Assembly: GCA_009885205.1 (NCBI GenBank) | Contig: VFLE01000038.1 | Location: 1-6,976 of the forward strand | Source of the DNA: Candidatus Shapirobacteria bacterium | Lineage (GTDB): Bacteria; Patescibacteriota; Microgenomatia; UBA12405 | Reading direction: 5' to 3' | DNA length: 6,976 nucleotides | In this document: positions 5,830 to 6,976 of the stretch, piece by piece | How positions within the stretch are numbered: position 1 is the first letter of the stretch | Layout: each line of letters starts with the position of its first letter | The notes under the pieces: generated by a model | Told to the model about the DNA's origin: nothing | Database searches by the model: none | The model's input: the letters and a program-made list of their open reading frames with translations, nothing else | Position numbers and translations under genes: made by a program

Positions 5830-6129
5830 ATGGTAAATAAAGCCAATTTAGCTAAATATTTTTGGGATGTAGATGTGGCAAAAATTGATTTTGAAAATGA
5901 TTATTTGTATGTAATTAACCGACTTTTAGACAAAGGGGATTTAATCGCCGCTTCTTGGGTTTTAAATAGTTATTCAAAAAATAAAATTATTGAAACTCTA
6001 AAATCACGGCGCGATTTTTCCGCCAAATCAGGTACTTTCTGGGCCAATTATTTAAATGTTCCCTTAATGGAGGTAGCATGTTTGAAACCGTCTTATCGCC
6101 AAGCTCGAAAACAGCTTTGGCCGTTTTAG
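5830..6129 (+). CDS. DUF6922-like small protein, putative antitoxin partner of the nucleotidyltransferase
   Basis: A 99-aa soluble protein. It begins with a short segment containing YFWDVD (10-15) and IDFENDYLYVINRLLDKGD (19-37), then WVLNSYSKNKIIETL (43-57), an SRRDFSAKSGTFWANYL stretch (59-75), and a basic tail ending in KQLWPF. This arrangement is the one I associate with DUF6922, a small family repeatedly found just upstream of AbiEii/DUF1814 nucleotidyltransferases. The antitoxin role is inferred from that pairing; no DNA-binding motif can be pointed to with certainty. The start follows a perfect extended -10 by 5 nt. Its last 52 nt overlap the next gene in another frame, so the tail from residue ~83 is dual-coding. 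Confidence 0.75.
   Translation: MVNKANLAKYFWDVDVAKIDFENDYLYVINRLLDKGDLIAASWVLNSYSKNKIIETLKSRRDFSAKSGTFWANYLNVPLMEVACLKPSYRQARKQLWPF
6069..6073 (+). promoter_or_regulatory. Shine-Dalgarno site for the nucleotidyltransferase
   Basis: GGAGG 4 nt before the ATG at 6078, within the coding sequence of the DUF6922-like gene. It is the strongest ribosome binding site in the window and supports the 6078 start, hence the 52-nt gene overlap. Confidence 0.6.
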
Positions 6130-6707
6130 GTCAAAGTAAATTACTAAATAACGCCTATTTGGCTGGCGGTACTTCGCTGGCTTTACGTTTAGGTCACCGT
6201 ATTTCCATCGATTTTGATTTTTTTTCACCAGTAAAATTTGACCCTGTTAAATTAGCCGATTCACTCAAAACAATTGGCAAATTTGAAGTCGATACAGCTA
6301 CCGGAATTACTTTAATCGGTCAATTTAACGATGTCAAGTTTAGCTATTTTGGATATGACTATCCATTGTTAAATCCAACAGATATTTATCAAGGTATCCA
6401 AATTGCCAGCATTGATGATGTCATTGCTATGAAATTAGTTGCCATTTCCGACCGAAACACTAAAAAAGATTTTATTGATTTGTATACAATTTGTCATCAG
6501 GGTGTATCAATCGAAAAAATGTTTGAAATTTATGACCAAAAATATCATGTTTTGCAAGATAATAAATACACTTTAATCAAAAGTATGACTTATTTTGAAG
6601 AAGCTGATGCCGATATTATGCCCGAAATGCTGGCAAAAATTTCCTGGGACGAAGTCAAAAAGTTTTTTATTTCTGAATCGGTTCGTCTTGGTAAGACATA
6701 TTTTTAA
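6078..6707 (+). CDS. AbiEii/DUF1814-type nucleotidyltransferase, putative toxin
   Basis: A 209-aa protein with a DNA polymerase beta-like nucleotidyltransferase core of the AbiEii (DUF1814) type. Family marks are YLAGGTSLALRLGHR at 27-41, the metal-binding IDFDFF at 44-49 (D45 and D47), and SIDDVIAMKLVAISDRNTKK at 111-130 followed by DFIDLYTI (131-138), with K119, D131 and D134 as likely active-site residues. In characterised AbiE-like systems the protein is a toxin that transfers nucleotides and can provide phage defence; the target here is unknown. The start MFETVLSP is the usual one for the family and has a GGAGG site. It overlaps its putative antitoxin gene by 52 nt, and its last 41 nt overlap the convergent MFS gene. 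Confidence 0.9.
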   Translation: MFETVLSPSSKTALAVLGQSKLLNNAYLAGGTSLALRLGHRISIDFDFFSPVKFDPVKLADSLKTIGKFEVDTATGITLIGQFNDVKFSYFGYDYPLLNPTDIYQGIQIASIDDVIAMKLVAISDRNTKKDFIDLYTICHQGVSIEKMFEIYDQKYHVLQDNKYTLIKSMTYFEEADADIMPEMLAKISWDEVKKFFISESVRLGKTYF

Positions 6708-6976
6708 ACAATCTATAATAAATCACCCCAATTGACACCATTAACAGCTGGACGACGAATAATGACCTGGCTACGCCAAACCGGTCGGCCGCCATGCCAA
6801 CCAAAATAGCCGAAATAGAATACAAAATATTGCCCACAAACGAGTTTATTGATGTCATAGTTGCCCTTTGCTCGTTAGTAAATTCATTTTGTAAAATCGT
6901 ACTCTTGGCCACCGTACTCGGCCCGTATGTCACCGAGGCCGTGGCAATCATAAACGGCGAAGCAACAGAAGGAAAA
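6667..6976 (-). CDS. MFS transporter, C-terminal part (cut by window edge)
   Basis: The frame is open from the right edge to a TAA at 6667, giving the last ~103 residues; the ATG at 6951 is internal and not a start. Residues ending in FTNEQRATMTSINSFVGNIL match the cytoplasmic loop and following helix of the major facilitator superfamily C-terminal half. They are followed by a predicted helix, the loop AADRFGVARS, and a last membrane helix (FVVQLLMVSIGVIYYRLF), then a short polar tail. These correspond to about the last three transmembrane helices of an inner-membrane secondary transporter. The substrate cannot be read from this part; drug/efflux-type MFS proteins often look like this. It converges on the nucleotidyltransferase with a 41-nt overlap. 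Confidence 0.85.
   Translation of the reverse strand, partial: FPSVASPFMIATASVTYGPSTVAKSTILQNEFTNEQRATMTSINSFVGNILYSISAILVGMAADRFGVARSLFVVQLLMVSIGVIYYRLFKNMSYQDEPIQK

Noticed and set aside
5781..5846. Upstream extension of the dikinase-like gene by 22 residues to an ATG at 5846
   Set aside because: The extra residues have no PPDK similarity, the family start MKIYFFDT begins at 5780 right after a TATAAT box, and the extension would overlap the divergent gene starting at 5830.
6685..6705. GTCTT-GGT-AAGAC hairpin followed by ATATTTTT as a terminator of the nucleotidyltransferase
   Set aside because: The stem is only 5 bp and the T-run ends at the stop codon of the gene, so transcripts would lose their stop region; more likely a coding coincidence.

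Overview
This is an AT-rich (roughly 35-40 % GC by eye), very tightly packed bacterial segment with nine genes. Two of them are cut by the window edges. Adjacent genes mostly face away from or towards each other: divergent gaps are 49-71 bp, and convergent stop codons lie 3 bp apart or overlap by 14 and 41 nt. A RecF-like N-terminus at the left edge and sigma70-type -10 boxes at the starts point to Bacteria rather than Archaea. TGA works as a stop codon (an ATGA overlap at 2234-2237), so the code is standard. The compaction, the composition and the mix of small stand-alone enzymes with toxin-antitoxin modules would suit a streamlined lineage such as the Candidate Phyla Radiation (Patescibacteria). 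That placement is an inference; there is no rRNA or marker gene to confirm it.

Left part (1-1813): the first 14 codons of a recF-like gene (minus), an AHSA1/SRPBCC START-like protein (plus), an HD-domain phosphohydrolase (minus) and a small serine alpha/beta hydrolase (plus). These look like single-gene transcription units. A hairpin with U-rich flanks at 531-568 may stop transcription in both directions between the SRPBCC and HD genes.

Middle (1800-5780, all minus): a large dikinase-family gene is followed after 31 bp by a 334-aa HTH protein, which overlaps a Doc-type (death-on-curing) toxin gene by 4 bp. The HTH/Doc pair looks like a toxin-antitoxin operon with an unusually large DNA-binding partner. 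The dikinase has a convincing PPDK-type ATP-grasp domain and a phosphohistidine domain. Its last ~345 residues show none of the motifs of the PEP/pyruvate barrel that PPDK and PEP synthase carry there, so its acceptor substrate is uncertain.

Right part (5830-6976): a second toxin-antitoxin-like pair reads rightward, a DUF6922-like small protein and an AbiEii/DUF1814 nucleotidyltransferase, overlapping by 52 nt. It converges on the C-terminal end of an MFS transporter (minus, running off the edge). The two toxin-type modules therefore bracket the dikinase-like gene.

The most notable global signal is at the gene starts. All seven genes that begin a transcription unit have a -10-like hexamer 5-7 nt before the start codon and no usable Shine-Dalgarno sequence. 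The two operon-internal genes (doc and the nucleotidyltransferase) do have Shine-Dalgarno-like motifs. This predicts that leading genes are expressed from leaderless mRNAs and only downstream genes use SD-led initiation.
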